A stretch of 64,000 bases of DNA from Embleya scabrispora (GCF_002024165.1 NZ_MWQN01000001.1:6262001-6326000), one strand, 5' to 3'; positions 1-8,963 are shown, numbered from the stretch's first letter. Notes: generated by a model not told the origin, from the sequence alone. A program made the numbers and translations.

Positions 1-1
1 C

Positions 2-319
2 CACAGGCTCGCCGACGACTACACGGCGATCCGCGCGATAACGGCGGACGACGAGCGCCGGACCGGTCGAGCCCTCGTTACCGCGGCCCTGGCCTCCTCC
101 GGACCGGGCCGGTCCCGCCGGGACCTCGACCCCGACACCCGCGCCGCCATCGTCGACGTCCTCCAGATGGTGGGCCTCATGCGGTGCCCCGAGATCGAGA
201 ACCGGGGTGTTCACGGCACGACCCGTCGATTCGACGCCGGCTGCCTCTGCGCACGGTGCACCGAAGCCGGCGCGGCCCGGGACGCCCGCGCGGCCACACG
301 CGAGGGAGTACTGCCATGA
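2..319 (+). CDS. Hypothetical protein, 5'-truncated by window edge
   Basis: The open frame enters from the left edge and ends at a TGA that overlaps the next ATG (ATGA at 316-319). About 105 codons are visible with strong G/C third-position bias. The C-terminal part holds a CLCARC cluster about 30 residues before the end, a possible half zinc site. No family recognised. It is the upstream member of the long rightward operon. Confidence 0.6.
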   Translation, partial: HRLADDYTAIRAITADDERRTGRALVTAALASSGPGRSRRDLDPDTRAAIVDVLQMVGLMRCPEIENRGVHGTTRRFDAGCLCARCTEAGAARDARAATREGVLP

Positions 320-714
320 CTCTCCTGAGCCTTCTGCGCACCCTCGCCGAGGACGCGGCGGACGCCGCCGACGTCCGAGCGAACGACGACACGGCCGAGG
401 TCGTCGCGCAGGTGCGCGCCGATTTCCTCAAGCACGCCGATTCGCTCGCGGCCAAGACCCTCGGAGCGATTCCCGCCGACGCCCTCACCTGGGTCTACGA
501 CGAGTTCGCTCCCGAGGGCGTCGAGGGCGCGGATGTGTGGCTCGGCGACCGCACCCGCCTGCGGTACGAGTACCGCGACGACACGGAACGCACAACGTTC
601 CGGCTGATCCGCGAATGTGTGTGCTGCGGAGGCACGGCCGTAGTGAACGTCACCTGCCTCGCCGACCTCACAGGCCACCTCAACGACGAATGCTGGACGG
701 GGGAGAACCCGTGA
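316..714 (+). CDS. Hypothetical protein with Cys cluster (132 aa)
   Basis: The ATG at 316 overlaps the upstream stop. The product is acidic, with an alpha-helical-looking first half and a C-terminal cluster (ECVCCGGT, then C about 9 residues on) that could bind metal. It overlaps the next gene by GTGA at 711-714, so translational coupling is likely. No family recognised. Confidence 0.6.
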   Translation: MTLLSLLRTLAEDAADAADVRANDDTAEVVAQVRADFLKHADSLAAKTLGAIPADALTWVYDEFAPEGVEGADVWLGDRTRLRYEYRDDTERTTFRLIRECVCCGGTAVVNVTCLADLTGHLNDECWTGENP

Positions 715-1019
715 TCTTCGGCATCGGGCGCAGCGACGAAGCCGTCAACGCCCCCGAAATCCTCCGTGAGCGCGTACACGCCATCGCCCCGAAAGCGGTA
801 CGCGTCCAGTTGAGCCGGCCCGCCTTCGCCCCGAACCCGTTCCTGTGCTCCCGTCGCGAGATCACGGTGATCGACCAGCACGGCCGCGAACTCGACGGCA
901 TGCACATCGTCTACGGCGGTCGGGACGAACTCCGCAGCCGACTGGAGCGCGCACTCCCGCGCGGATGGCCGGACGTCGAGTACGACGTCCACGCCCGGAC
1001 GCTCTCCCCGATCACCTGA
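711..1019 (+). CDS. Hypothetical protein (102 aa)
   Basis: The GTG start at 711 overlaps the upstream stop. Composition is mixed alpha/beta with no transmembrane or Cys motif. A roughly 120-base GC-rich gap without a gene follows. Function unknown. Confidence 0.55.
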   Translation: MIFGIGRSDEAVNAPEILRERVHAIAPKAVRVQLSRPAFAPNPFLCSRREITVIDQHGRELDGMHIVYGGRDELRSRLERALPRGWPDVEYDVHARTLSPIT

Positions 1020-1141
1020 TCCACCGCGCGGCCACGGCCGCGCCCCTCGAACCGCCGGCGGCGGCGCGCGTGCCCACCCCACCCCCCCGGGAGGGCACCC
1101 CGCCGCCGGCACCCCAAACACCGCCCGGAGGCACCGTTCGC

Positions 1142-1768
1142 ATGAGCATCGACAACACGTCCAACCTCGACCCGACCATCGCCTACGGCATGCTCCTGGC
1201 CGCCAGGTCCGCCGAGCCGACGATCAGCGCCGTATCGACCGCGTTCATCACCGACATGGAGGCGCAGGGGCAGCGCCAGCTCGTCGCCTCCGACCTGCTC
1301 CCCACCGAGTGCGACGACGACGCAACCCTGGAAGCGCTCGGAATCACGCTCGGCGAACCCCTCGCCGACGACCCGCTGTTCCGTCCCGCGACCCTGCCCG
1401 ACGGCTGGAGTCGCGAGGCGAGCACCCACGACATGCACAGCCACATCCTCGACGAACACGGCCGCCGACGCGTCCACGTCTTCTACAAGGCGGCGTTCTA
1501 CGACCGCAAGGCGTGGATGGGCGCGGAGAGCGTGTTCTCCTACGTGACCCACTGCGTGGGTCGGCACGTGAAGCCGATTCCCGACGACGCTTGGGCCACT
1601 CCCGAGGCCCTGCACGATGCGGCGAACCAGGCGGCGGAACGGTGGGCCCGTCTGGCCCGCACCGCTCGCAGCCACGGCGCCGCCGACGAGGCACGCGAGT
1701 ACGACACCGAGCGCACCGCGTACCTCGCGATCGCCGAGCGCTTCGCACCGTCCGGAGGTGCGGCGTGA
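1142..1768 (+). CDS. Hypothetical protein (208 aa)
   Basis: ATG start after the gap at 1020-1141. The middle contains a likely beta-rich segment (HVFYKAAFYDRKAWMG), and the C-terminal third is helical and rich in Ala, Arg and Glu. The stop overlaps the GTG of the next gene (GTGA at 1765-1768). No family recognised. Confidence 0.6.
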   Translation: MSIDNTSNLDPTIAYGMLLAARSAEPTISAVSTAFITDMEAQGQRQLVASDLLPTECDDDATLEALGITLGEPLADDPLFRPATLPDGWSREASTHDMHSHILDEHGRRRVHVFYKAAFYDRKAWMGAESVFSYVTHCVGRHVKPIPDDAWATPEALHDAANQAAERWARLARTARSHGAADEAREYDTERTAYLAIAERFAPSGGAA

Positions 1769-2280
1769 GGAACCCGTTCACCGCCCGCCGGCGCAGGTTC
1801 GTCGCCGCGACGATCGCCGCAGCCGAGGCAACCGCCGACGAACGGGCCCAGGACATCGCGGCGACGTGGATTCTCGACGCGGACCGCCGCGCCGCAGAGG
1901 CCGAGCACCGCGCGGTCGACCTGCGAGCCGCACTCGATCAGGCACACGAGGACCTGCGGCGGGCCCACGCGGACACCGAGACCAGAACGGCCGCCCTCGC
2001 GAACCGCATCGCCGACCTCAACGAGCGCTGCCGCGCGCTCGCCGCGACGAACGCCGCCCACGGCGGCGACTGCTCCGCGCGCATGCACGCCTTGGACCGC
2101 CTCTCCCACGAACTCGCCGACCGACTGGTCGAGTTGCAGCGCGCCAACGAGAACACGTACCCGCCCGTCGGCATCGACGCCCGGACGTGGCAGACCGCGA
2201 TCGACGACACCCGTACTCGGGTCATCACCGAGAAGGCCGCCGCCGCGAAGGCCCTCGTCACGACAGGAGCAGCGGCATGA
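1765..2280 (+). CDS. Coiled-coil hypothetical protein (171 aa)
   Basis: GTG start coupled to the upstream stop. Residues about 15-120 are almost entirely helix-forming with heptad-like spacing of Ala, Leu, Arg and Glu, so a long coiled coil is likely. It is followed by another coiled-coil protein with ATGA overlap, and the two could interact. Function unknown. Confidence 0.6.
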   Translation: MRNPFTARRRRFVAATIAAAEATADERAQDIAATWILDADRRAAEAEHRAVDLRAALDQAHEDLRRAHADTETRTAALANRIADLNERCRALAATNAAHGGDCSARMHALDRLSHELADRLVELQRANENTYPPVGIDARTWQTAIDDTRTRVITEKAAAAKALVTTGAAA

Positions 2281-2696
2281 AACTGTTCGGCACCCGCCGC
2301 CGCCTCGCCGCCGCCGAAAGCGAAGTCGCCCGGCTGACGCACGCACACGACACCGACTCCAGGTCGCTGGCCGACGCCAACGTTCGGATGCAGCTCCTGG
2401 AAGCCGAGAGCGCCGCCCTCACCAGGGACAACGAGATCCTTCGCCGGGTACGGGCCGCCGCCGACCACGAGTGTGCACGCCTGCGCGACGCCTACGCGGC
2501 CCTCTGCCGCCAGAACGCGTCCCTGCTCGCCGACGTGGAGGCATCGATCCCGATGATCACGGCCGCCGAAGGACAGCGCGACGAACTGGCCGAACAGCTC
2601 GCCGTCGCCGAGGGCCGACTGACCCGTCTCGTGCGGCCCCGAGAGGCGAACGCCCCTGCGGCCGAGCAGTGCGAACTCGCGGCGGTGGCACCGTGA
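2277..2696 (+). CDS. Coiled-coil hypothetical protein (139 aa)
   Basis: ATG overlaps the upstream stop at 2277-2280. The product has a basic N-terminus (MKLFGTRRRLAAAE) followed by a continuous helical heptad region to about residue 120. It resembles small scaffolding or coiled-coil proteins of actinobacterial mobile elements, but no family is recognised. Confidence 0.6.
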   Translation: MKLFGTRRRLAAAESEVARLTHAHDTDSRSLADANVRMQLLEAESAALTRDNEILRRVRAAADHECARLRDAYAALCRQNASLLADVEASIPMITAAEGQRDELAEQLAVAEGRLTRLVRPREANAPAAEQCELAAVAP

Positions 2697-3256
2697 CCGC
2701 CGACACTCCGAGCCGGCGAGCCCCGCGCGACCACGCCGTGGCCAGGGGAGTGATCGAACGAGTCAGGGCCCGGCGTCGCATGCGCGGGTGGAGCGCCGAA
2801 CGACTCGCGGCAGAGGTGACCGCATCCGGCTACCCGCTCTCGCGCAGCTCCGTCGCCACGGCCGAACGCAACCACCGCGCGGGAATGTCCGTCGACCAGC
2901 TCGTCGCGACCGCCCGCGCCCTGGGGACCTCGCCGGTCAACCTGCTCGCCTGCGGACCGTGCCCCACCTGCCACGGGACCCCGCCCGCCGGATTCACCTG
3001 CGGCGACTGCGGAGCGGCCGGCAGCGTCCGCCCGACGCGCATGCGCGGGTGGGTGGAGCGCGCGGTCCGCGACACCGACGCCCTGTTCGACCGGTGCAGC
3101 CGTGACGGCGCCTCCCTCGACGACATCCGCATACTCCGCGACCTGGTCCACGACGTGGCCGACGAGGTCGTGCGTCTCCAACAGGTCGTGCGGACCAAGG
3201 ACTTTCGCCTCGCCGAACGACACTCTCGAATCCACACCCGGGGGGCCGCGTCGTGA
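2693..3256 (+). CDS. XRE-like HTH protein with zinc-ribbon Cys pairs
   Basis: GTG start coupled to the upstream gene; 187 aa. Residues about 20-85 fit a lambda-repressor-type helix-turn-helix (RRRMRGWSAERLAAEV, then SRSSVATAERN, then the MSVDQLVATARALGTSPVNLL segment). A CPTCHGTPPAGFTCGDC motif, a CxxC...CxxC zinc ribbon, follows directly. The C-terminal half is helical. It is likely a DNA-binding regulator of this element; the target is unknown. Confidence 0.7.
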   Translation: MTADTPSRRAPRDHAVARGVIERVRARRRMRGWSAERLAAEVTASGYPLSRSSVATAERNHRAGMSVDQLVATARALGTSPVNLLACGPCPTCHGTPPAGFTCGDCGAAGSVRPTRMRGWVERAVRDTDALFDRCSRDGASLDDIRILRDLVHDVADEVVRLQQVVRTKDFRLAERHSRIHTRGAAS

Positions 3257-3597
3257 CCGTGCAGTTCTCCGTCCTCGTCGGCGGTCTCCACGTTCCGCTC
3301 CACGAGTGCGACTGGATCCGCCGCGCCCCGTGCGGCTGTGCCACGGCCATCTGCTCCGCCCGGATCGCCGGCGCCGTCCTCGCCACCGAGGACGACGCCT
3401 GGCACGAGTTCTACGAGGACGCCGGCACCAAGCGCCACCGCGAGGCAGCCATCCGGGCGGCAAAGAAGGCCGGCTTCACCGTCGAGATGAACACCGTCCA
3501 CAACGCCGTCACCGCCCTCATGACGCCGTGCACACACGGGAAAGCCGCCCCGGCCCAGCCCGACCCGACCGACCCGTTCAACGAGGACCAGCCGTGA
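3253..3597 (+). CDS. Hypothetical protein (114 aa)
   Basis: GTG start overlapping the upstream stop. Residues 15-70 contain three Cys residues within a short span (HECDWIRRAPCGCATAICSA) and a likely helix with the sequence HEFYEDAGTKRHREAAIRAA. It is in the same operon as its neighbours. No function assigned. Confidence 0.6.
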   Translation: MTVQFSVLVGGLHVPLHECDWIRRAPCGCATAICSARIAGAVLATEDDAWHEFYEDAGTKRHREAAIRAAKKAGFTVEMNTVHNAVTALMTPCTHGKAAPAQPDPTDPFNEDQP

Positions 3598-3887
3598 AGA
3601 CCCCGCAACCCCGCACCGCCCACCGCGTCCTTGCCGCGACCCTGATCACCGGCCTCGCGCTCGTGCTCGCCGGCTGCGGCGACAAGTTCACCGAGCCGTT
3701 CAAGGACGCCCCGCGGGGCGCGACCAACAACGGCCCGGCCGAGATCATCACCAACCCCGACGGGTTCTCCAACGTGTCCGCCAAGTGCGACGGACCCAAC
3801 CGCGTTTACGTCGCCTACCACGGCGACGAAACCTATGCGGCCATCGCCGTCGTCCCCAACGACCCCCGATGCGTGGGGTTGCGGTGA
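3594..3887 (+). CDS. Small lipoprotein (97 aa)
   Basis: GTG start overlapping the upstream stop. A basic n-region and a hydrophobic h-region lead to a lipobox LVLAGC at about residues 19-24, so it should be lipidated and anchored on the outer face of the membrane. Two further Cys in the mature part could form a disulphide. Phage and plasmid lipoproteins of this size sometimes act in superinfection exclusion; that is only a possibility here. Confidence 0.7.
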   Translation: MKTPQPRTAHRVLAATLITGLALVLAGCGDKFTEPFKDAPRGATNNGPAEIITNPDGFSNVSAKCDGPNRVYVAYHGDETYAAIAVVPNDPRCVGLR

Positions 3888-4315
3888 TGGCCGACGAAAT
3901 CAGCCCGACCGAAGCCGCCCACGTCCTGTGGTATTTCGCGCCGCCCGGGCGCCGACCCGGCTCCTTCACCGAGCAGTTGATCGCGTTGATCAACATGGCC
4001 GGCCAGGAGAACCGCCGCCGGCTCGCCCGCGCCTACCCCGGCTACGCCGCCGCCGTTCACATGATCAAGACCGACCCCAGGGGGACGCAGCGCCTCACCG
4101 ACATCGCCTACGGGCGAAAGCCGGAGAAGGCCCTCCCGGGCGGTACGCACCCGTCGACGGACGAACTCCACGGCGCCGCAGCCCGCGCCGTCGACGACGA
4201 GATCGACCGTCTCCGCACCGGAGACAGGGCCGCCATCGAACGGCGCATCGCCGCAGCCCGCACCGACTACGAGCAGGCACGCGCCGCATTCCTGGGCCCC
4301 GGGGGTGATGCATGA
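3887..4315 (+). CDS. Hypothetical protein (142 aa)
   Basis: The ATG at 3887 shares its first base with the end of the lipoprotein stop; a GTG at 3884 is an alternative start. The sequence is helical and charged with no clear motif. It precedes the RecB-like exonuclease with ATGA overlap, so it may be a partner or accessory protein of the recombination genes. Confidence 0.55.
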   Translation: MADEISPTEAAHVLWYFAPPGRRPGSFTEQLIALINMAGQENRRRLARAYPGYAAAVHMIKTDPRGTQRLTDIAYGRKPEKALPGGTHPSTDELHGAAARAVDDEIDRLRTGDRAAIERRIAAARTDYEQARAAFLGPGGDA

Positions 4316-5145
4316 CCGATCCGTTCTGGGCGCGCCACACCGATCACGGTCGCTACTACCTGGACCCGGCGACCGGCGAACTCCTGCCGTCCGTCACCAA
4401 CGTCATCGGCACGTGCGTTGCCAAAGAACGGCTCGTCCCCTGGGCAGCCAAGATCACCGCCGAATGGGCCGCCGACCACCCCGACGAGATCCGGGACCAC
4501 GTCGGCGCCGACCGCGCAGCCCTCATCCGCGCCATGACCGGCGCCCACGTCGCCATCACCGAACACGCCATGGACCTCGGCACCCGCGTCCACGCCGGCG
4601 CCGAAGCCAAGGTCCTCGGCGCGCCCGTCCCCGACGACTCCGAAGCCGCCCCGTACCTGTGCCAACTCGACAAGTGGCTCACCGCCTGGCGCGTGGACCC
4701 CGACCGCGACATCGAGGCCGCCGAACTCACCGTCATCAACCGCACCGTCGGCTTTGCCGGCACCGGCGACCTCCTCGTGTGGCTGCGCACCGGCCGCCTG
4801 CGCCGACGCCAACTCTGGCTCATCGACTACAAATCGTCCGCGACCCGGCCGGCGAGCAGCGTCTACCCCGAGTACGACCTCCAGCTCGGCGCGCTCCGCA
4901 ACGGCGAAACCGTCCTGCTGCCCGACGGCACCGAACTTCCCATGCCGCGCGTACAGCGCGCCGGGATCCTCAACCTCCGCGCCCGCAGCCACGCCTTCGT
5001 TCCCATGCCCGCCAACGACGCCACCTGGAACGCATTCCGCAACCTCGTCCCCGTCGCCCGCTGGCTCCACGACGCACCCACCACCCACCCCGCGCTCAAA
5101 CCCCCGCCCTGGGCAGACGAGCCGACCACCGGAGAGGCGGCCTGA
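4312..5145 (+). CDS. RecB/Cas4-like PD-(D/E)XK exonuclease
   Basis: 277 aa. The motif order fits a PD-(D/E)XK nuclease of the phage RecB-like group: SVTNVIG near residue 27, GFAGTGD near 147 (metal-binding Asp), LIDYKSS near 170 (the D-x-K catalytic pair), and YPEYDLQLGAL near 184 (the downstream QxxxY-type helix). Such enzymes resect DNA ends for recombination or replication. The gene lies next to a gp3-like protein and a RuvC-like resolvase, forming a recombination cluster. The ATG start overlaps the upstream stop. Confidence 0.75.
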   Translation: MTDPFWARHTDHGRYYLDPATGELLPSVTNVIGTCVAKERLVPWAAKITAEWAADHPDEIRDHVGADRAALIRAMTGAHVAITEHAMDLGTRVHAGAEAKVLGAPVPDDSEAAPYLCQLDKWLTAWRVDPDRDIEAAELTVINRTVGFAGTGDLLVWLRTGRLRRRQLWLIDYKSSATRPASSVYPEYDLQLGALRNGETVLLPDGTELPMPRVQRAGILNLRARSHAFVPMPANDATWNAFRNLVPVARWLHDAPTTHPALKPPPWADEPTTGEAA

Positions 5146-5146
5146 G

Positions 5147-6175
5147 ATGAGCCAACGCATCAAGACAATCCAGGCGCAGCAAGCCGAACTCGGTCGCCTC
5201 CGCACCGGCACGAGCACCCCCCTGCGCCCCGGTAGCGATCGCCGCCGCCCCGTGCGGTCCGGCACCTGGATCCTGTCCTCCCACAACCGCGGATACGTCG
5301 AAGCCGCCGCCAAGCTGTGGGGCGGCGACGTCGAACCCTGGCAACCCCAGAACTCCTCCATCAGGCAATGGCGCGTCACTACCGAAACCGATTCCCTGGA
5401 CGCTCTGTTGCCGCCCGGAGACCCCCTGAGCGCGCACAACGAACTGTGGGACGGCGGCGGTATCAAACTCCGCTGCGACGGCATCACCGAACTGCGCTCC
5501 GGCCAACCCTGTATCTGTCTCGCGCGTTTCGGCATCGACTTTCACAACACCGCGCCGTTCGGAGAGGCGTGCAAGCCCACCACCCGACTGCGCGTCTTCC
5601 TCCCCGACATGCCCGACTTCGGTATCTGGCGCGCCGAAACCCACAGCTTCTATGCCGCAGCCGGCTTGGCCGGCCAGGTCGACGCCGTACTGGAGGGCAC
5701 CGGCGGGCGCGGCATCGTCCCTATCCGACTCACCATCGAACAGCGCCAGGTCGTCCGCGAGGGAAAACCGAAGAAGTTCCCCGTCGTCATGGTGATTCCG
5801 CAACTGCCAAAACTGCGGCACGCCCTCAACGGTCCCCTCTCCGCAACGGCGGCCCTCGACCCCGCCTCCCTGGAACGCGTCGCCATCGAAGCCGCCGAAC
5901 GCCCCGACTACCGCGCGAAGGCCGCAGCCCTACTCACCACGGACGACGTCACCGACCTCTGGTACGAGGCCCGCGACAAAGGACACCTCGACCGGGAAAC
6001 CAAAGACATCCTCATCGCCCGCGCCGCGGCCATCAACGCGGAAGCCAACCAGGACGACGGCGACGACGAGGACGAACCCATCGACGCCGAAATCGTCGAC
6101 GAACAACACCCCGCCCCGATATGGCCGACCGTCGCGCGCATCCCCGGGGCCCCGGACCGAGAGGACACGCCGTGA
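5147..6175 (+). CDS. gp3-like recombination directionality factor family
   Basis: 342 aa. From memory of the phiC31 gp3 family, the shared features are an N-terminal RIKTIQAQQAELGRLRTG, a WQPQ segment, ELWDGGGIKLRCDGITEL, a CIC pair, ACKPTTRLRVFLPDMP, and IWRAETHSFYAAAGL. The acidic C-terminus (QDDGDDEDEPIDAEIVDE) is typical of DNA-metabolism proteins. In phiC31-type phages gp3 switches the serine integrase to excision; related proteins occur widely in actinobacterial mobile elements, sometimes without that proven role. No integrase is visible in the window. Confidence 0.6.
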   Translation: MSQRIKTIQAQQAELGRLRTGTSTPLRPGSDRRRPVRSGTWILSSHNRGYVEAAAKLWGGDVEPWQPQNSSIRQWRVTTETDSLDALLPPGDPLSAHNELWDGGGIKLRCDGITELRSGQPCICLARFGIDFHNTAPFGEACKPTTRLRVFLPDMPDFGIWRAETHSFYAAAGLAGQVDAVLEGTGGRGIVPIRLTIEQRQVVREGKPKKFPVVMVIPQLPKLRHALNGPLSATAALDPASLERVAIEAAERPDYRAKAAALLTTDDVTDLWYEARDKGHLDRETKDILIARAAAINAEANQDDGDDEDEPIDAEIVDEQHPAPIWPTVARIPGAPDREDTP

Positions 6176-6486
6176 CGCAACTGCCCATCGACGGCATGCC
6201 CCTGCCCGAACGCGCCACCGACCCCGACGAACAAACCGCCTGGTGGAACACCGCCTACGCCGCCGTCGTCGAACGCGCCCAACGCGGCGGGACGTTCACC
6301 ATCTACGACGTCGCCCACGACGCCCACGTCGGCGAACCCCACCACCCCAACATGTGGGGCGTCCTCGCCGGCGCCCTGCGCCGCGACGGCATCATCCTCG
6401 AGGCCGGCGCCGTCGCCGGCCGCAGGCCCTCCGTCGCGAAATCCCTCGTCCACCTCTGGACCGGCACCGGACGGGCAGCGGCATGA
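6172..6486 (+). CDS. Hypothetical protein (104 aa)
   Basis: GTG start overlaps the stop of the gp3-like gene. The central part (TFTIYDVAHDAHVGEPHHPNMW) and a likely helical C-terminal region could form a small winged-helix-like fold, since similar small proteins follow recombination genes in actinophages. Function unknown. Confidence 0.6.
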   Translation: MTQLPIDGMPLPERATDPDEQTAWWNTAYAAVVERAQRGGTFTIYDVAHDAHVGEPHHPNMWGVLAGALRRDGIILEAGAVAGRRPSVAKSLVHLWTGTGRAAA

Positions 6487-6671
6487 ACACCGACCTCCCC
6501 CTGTTCCTCGCCGGCCTCGGGATCGGCATGTTCGCCGGCGCCCTCGTCACCCTCGCCGCCCTCGTCCTCCTCACCGGCCGGCGCCCCGCCCCGGCGCCCG
6601 CGCCCGGCCCCGTCGAAGCCGCCGAGGCCATCACCCGCCAAGCCGCCCGCGAAAGGAGCGCCGAGCAGTGA
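6483..6671 (+). CDS. Small single-pass membrane protein (62 aa)
   Basis: ATG overlaps the upstream stop. One hydrophobic segment of about 25 residues (residues 6-30), then a Pro/Ala-rich linker and a charged C-terminus, most likely cytoplasmic. Function unknown. Confidence 0.6.
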   Translation: MNTDLPLFLAGLGIGMFAGALVTLAALVLLTGRRPAPAPAPGPVEAAEAITRQAARERSAEQ

Positions 6672-7360
6672 ACGAATGCCCCACGCCCGACAAGGCCCGC
6701 TTCGCAACCCTCGAAGCGGCGCAGTCCTTCGCGATCCGCAAGTTCCTCTCGCTGGGCATCATGCTCCGCCCCTACGGCGACTGCTCCTGCGAGTGGTACC
6801 ACCTGACCTCCCAGGGCAGCGACGAACTCACCCCCACCGAGACCGAACTCGCCCGCGAATACGCACGCCTGCGCGACCTCGACCCGCCCGCGTTCGTCAC
6901 GCTCGTCCGCGACGACGCTCTCGGCCGCACCTCCAAATCGACGGCCGCGGCACTGCGCACCCCCGGCCTCCTCGAACGATGGCGCGCCGCCCTCAAGGAA
7001 CTCAAGACCGACATCCACGCGCAGATCGAGCAGAGCCGCGCGCAGGAGCACCCGGGCTCGCGGGACTGGCGCAACCGCATCGCCCACCTCCAACGGCGAC
7101 TCGCCGTGCGCTCGGCCGAGACCAACTCCCTCGCAGTCGCCTTCTCCACACAAGGAACCCCCGCAACATCGGACGCCGAACCCAGCCGCGCGACATGCGG
7201 CGAACGCGCCGTCGAACGCCTCGTCGCAGCCCACAGAGCCGAATTCGACCGGCTGGTCCACGAGGAGTACACGGCAGCCGGCCTGTCCATCCCCCAAAAC
7301 CTCCTGCGCCGCGACACGTTTCTCCTCGACGCCACCCCGCGCACGGAGGCGGCATCGTGA
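6668..7360 (+). CDS. Hypothetical protein with N-terminal Cys motif (230 aa)
   Basis: GTG start coupled to the upstream gene. The N-terminal 50 residues (CPTPDKARFATLEAAQSF ... CSCEWYHLTSQ) resemble the small degenerate zinc-finger segment seen in many actinophage proteins, where a Cys-x-Cys precedes WHLT. The rest is helical and charged. It lies directly upstream of the RuvC-like resolvase. Confidence 0.6.
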   Translation: MNECPTPDKARFATLEAAQSFAIRKFLSLGIMLRPYGDCSCEWYHLTSQGSDELTPTETELAREYARLRDLDPPAFVTLVRDDALGRTSKSTAAALRTPGLLERWRAALKELKTDIHAQIEQSRAQEHPGSRDWRNRIAHLQRRLAVRSAETNSLAVAFSTQGTPATSDAEPSRATCGERAVERLVAAHRAEFDRLVHEEYTAAGLSIPQNLLRRDTFLLDATPRTEAAS

Positions 7361-7914
7361 CGACCACACCGCGCGTCATCGGCATCGACCCGTCCATGAC
7401 CGCAACCGGCATCGCCTGGCACGACGGCACCACCAGCACCACCGCCGACACGGCCACCATCGGCGACGTCCGACTCGACAAGATCAGCCGCTGGGTCGAC
7501 CTCGCCGCCCGCTACCACCCCGACATGCTCCGGCACGACGAGAACGGCGACGACCGCCGCGCCCACCTCGCCGTCGTCGAAGACCTCCCCACCCACGCCA
7601 AAGGCGCCGGCATCACGGGCATGGCCCAGGGCGTCGTGCGCCAAGCCCTCCTCGGGGCCGCCGTCCCCTACGCCCTCGTCACCGCGGCCGGCCTCAAGAA
7701 GTACGCCACCGGCACCGGCAACGCCAACAAGTCCGACATGCGCATGGCCCTGTACAAGCGCACCGGCCTCGACCTGCGCGACGACAACGAAGTCGACGCC
7801 TGGTGGCTCCGCGCCATGGGCCTGGACCACCTCGGCCACCCCGTCGTCGAACTGCCCGCCGCACAACGCGCCATGCTCGACAAGGTCACCTGGCCCCAGG
7901 CGGCTGCTCCGTGA
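7357..7914 (+). CDS. RuvC-like Holliday junction resolvase/RNase H-fold nuclease
   Basis: 185 aa. The N-terminal strand GIDPSMTATGIAW (residues 7-19) carries the first catalytic Asp of the RuvC/RNase H fold; VVEDLP near residue 72 gives the second acidic residue; DDNEVDAWWL near 143 gives the last acidic pair. This order and length match phage RuvC-like resolvases that process branched DNA. The gene sits in the recombination cluster with the RecB-like exonuclease. Confidence 0.75.
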   Translation: MTTTPRVIGIDPSMTATGIAWHDGTTSTTADTATIGDVRLDKISRWVDLAARYHPDMLRHDENGDDRRAHLAVVEDLPTHAKGAGITGMAQGVVRQALLGAAVPYALVTAAGLKKYATGTGNANKSDMRMALYKRTGLDLRDDNEVDAWWLRAMGLDHLGHPVVELPAAQRAMLDKVTWPQAAAP

Positions 7915-8612
7915 GCACAACGAGTCTGACCAGACCACACGGCATCCCCACACAACGCCCCGACGGCAAGCGGTGCCGCGGTTGCGACGAGTACAAGTCC
8001 CTGGACAACTTCAGCCTCCAGAACAGCCGCAGCTCGACCCAGAACCGTCGATCGGAATGCAAGCCGTGCCGCAACAAGGCAGCCCGCCGAAAGCGCGAAG
8101 CCGGCCTCGCCGAAGTCCTCCGACAGCGCAACCTCCGCATACGCGAAGTCCTCGCCGACTTCCCCGACCCCAACGACGCAGCCCGAGAACTCAACGTTCT
8201 CCGACGCACCGTGCTCACATGGCAGGTAGCCCTGCGACGGAACCCCGACACGTACCTGCGTCCACACGGCAACCTCAACATGGGCGACCGCGCCGACGCG
8301 AGGGAACCACTCCCACCGCCCTCACCACCCCGGCCCGTCGCACCGCAACCCGCCCGACCCGACACGGCCTGGCGCGAGCACGCGGCCTGCCGAGGTCACA
8401 AGCATCCCGACCTCTGGTACGGCGGCCCCGACCGCCCCAACTCGCTGTGGCCCGGCCGCAGCGACTACACGGCAAACATCAACGAGGCCATAGCGATCTG
8501 CCGAACCTGCCCGGTCCGCAACCCATGCCTCGCCCACGCCCTCGCACACGACGAACAAGGCGTCTGGGGCGGCCTCACCGAAGACGAACGCAAGAAAGCC
8601 CCCGACCCGTGA
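7911..8612 (+). CDS. WhiB-like protein with N-terminal zinc-binding extension
   Basis: 233 aa, GTG start coupled to the resolvase gene. The C-terminal domain (about residues 150-228) has the Wbl pattern: a single Cys in HAACRG, then CRTCPVRNPC, then GVWGGLTEDER, which together bind a [4Fe-4S] cluster and contact sigma factor. The N-terminal half carries another Cys set (RCRGC ... CKPCRNKAARRKR) resembling an HNH/endonuclease VII-type or zinc-finger half, followed by a helical segment. Ordinary Wbl proteins are 80-130 aa, so this is an extended fusion. Confidence 0.75.
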   Translation: MSTTSLTRPHGIPTQRPDGKRCRGCDEYKSLDNFSLQNSRSSTQNRRSECKPCRNKAARRKREAGLAEVLRQRNLRIREVLADFPDPNDAARELNVLRRTVLTWQVALRRNPDTYLRPHGNLNMGDRADAREPLPPPSPPRPVAPQPARPDTAWREHAACRGHKHPDLWYGGPDRPNSLWPGRSDYTANINEAIAICRTCPVRNPCLAHALAHDEQGVWGGLTEDERKKAPDP

Positions 8613-8869
8613 CCGACTGGCGCCACCTCGCGCACTGCCGCAACAGCGACACCCACCCCGAACTCTTCTTCCCGGACGGCGAAACCACCACCCACCACCT
8701 GGCCCAGATCGCCCGCGCCAAAGCCGTCTGCGCCCAATGCCCCGTCCAAGGCCCCTGCGGCGACTGGGCACTCGCCCGACCCAGCGAAGCCGGCATCTGG
8801 GGCGGCCTCACCGAGAACGAACGCCGCGCCCTCAAACGCCGCGCCGCCCGCCGACGCACCGCAGCCTGA
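8609..8869 (+). CDS. WhiB-like transcriptional regulator (86 aa)
   Basis: GTG start overlapping the stop of the longer WhiB-like gene. A single Cys in LAHCRN, then CAQCPVQGPC, then GIWGGLTENERR, followed by a basic C-terminus (RRALKRRAARRR). This is the minimal Wbl architecture: an Fe-S cluster, a G-W-G turn and a DNA-binding tail. The two adjacent Wbl genes probably act as regulators of the element or of the host. Confidence 0.85.
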   Translation: MTDWRHLAHCRNSDTHPELFFPDGETTTHHLAQIARAKAVCAQCPVQGPCGDWALARPSEAGIWGGLTENERRALKRRAARRRTAA

Positions 8870-8963
8870 CCCAGACACAACGAAGGGCCCGCCGCAACCG
8901 CGACGAGCCCCACGACCGGCGACGCCCGAACCGCGCCGCCACGACCCCGAAAGGGCCGACACG

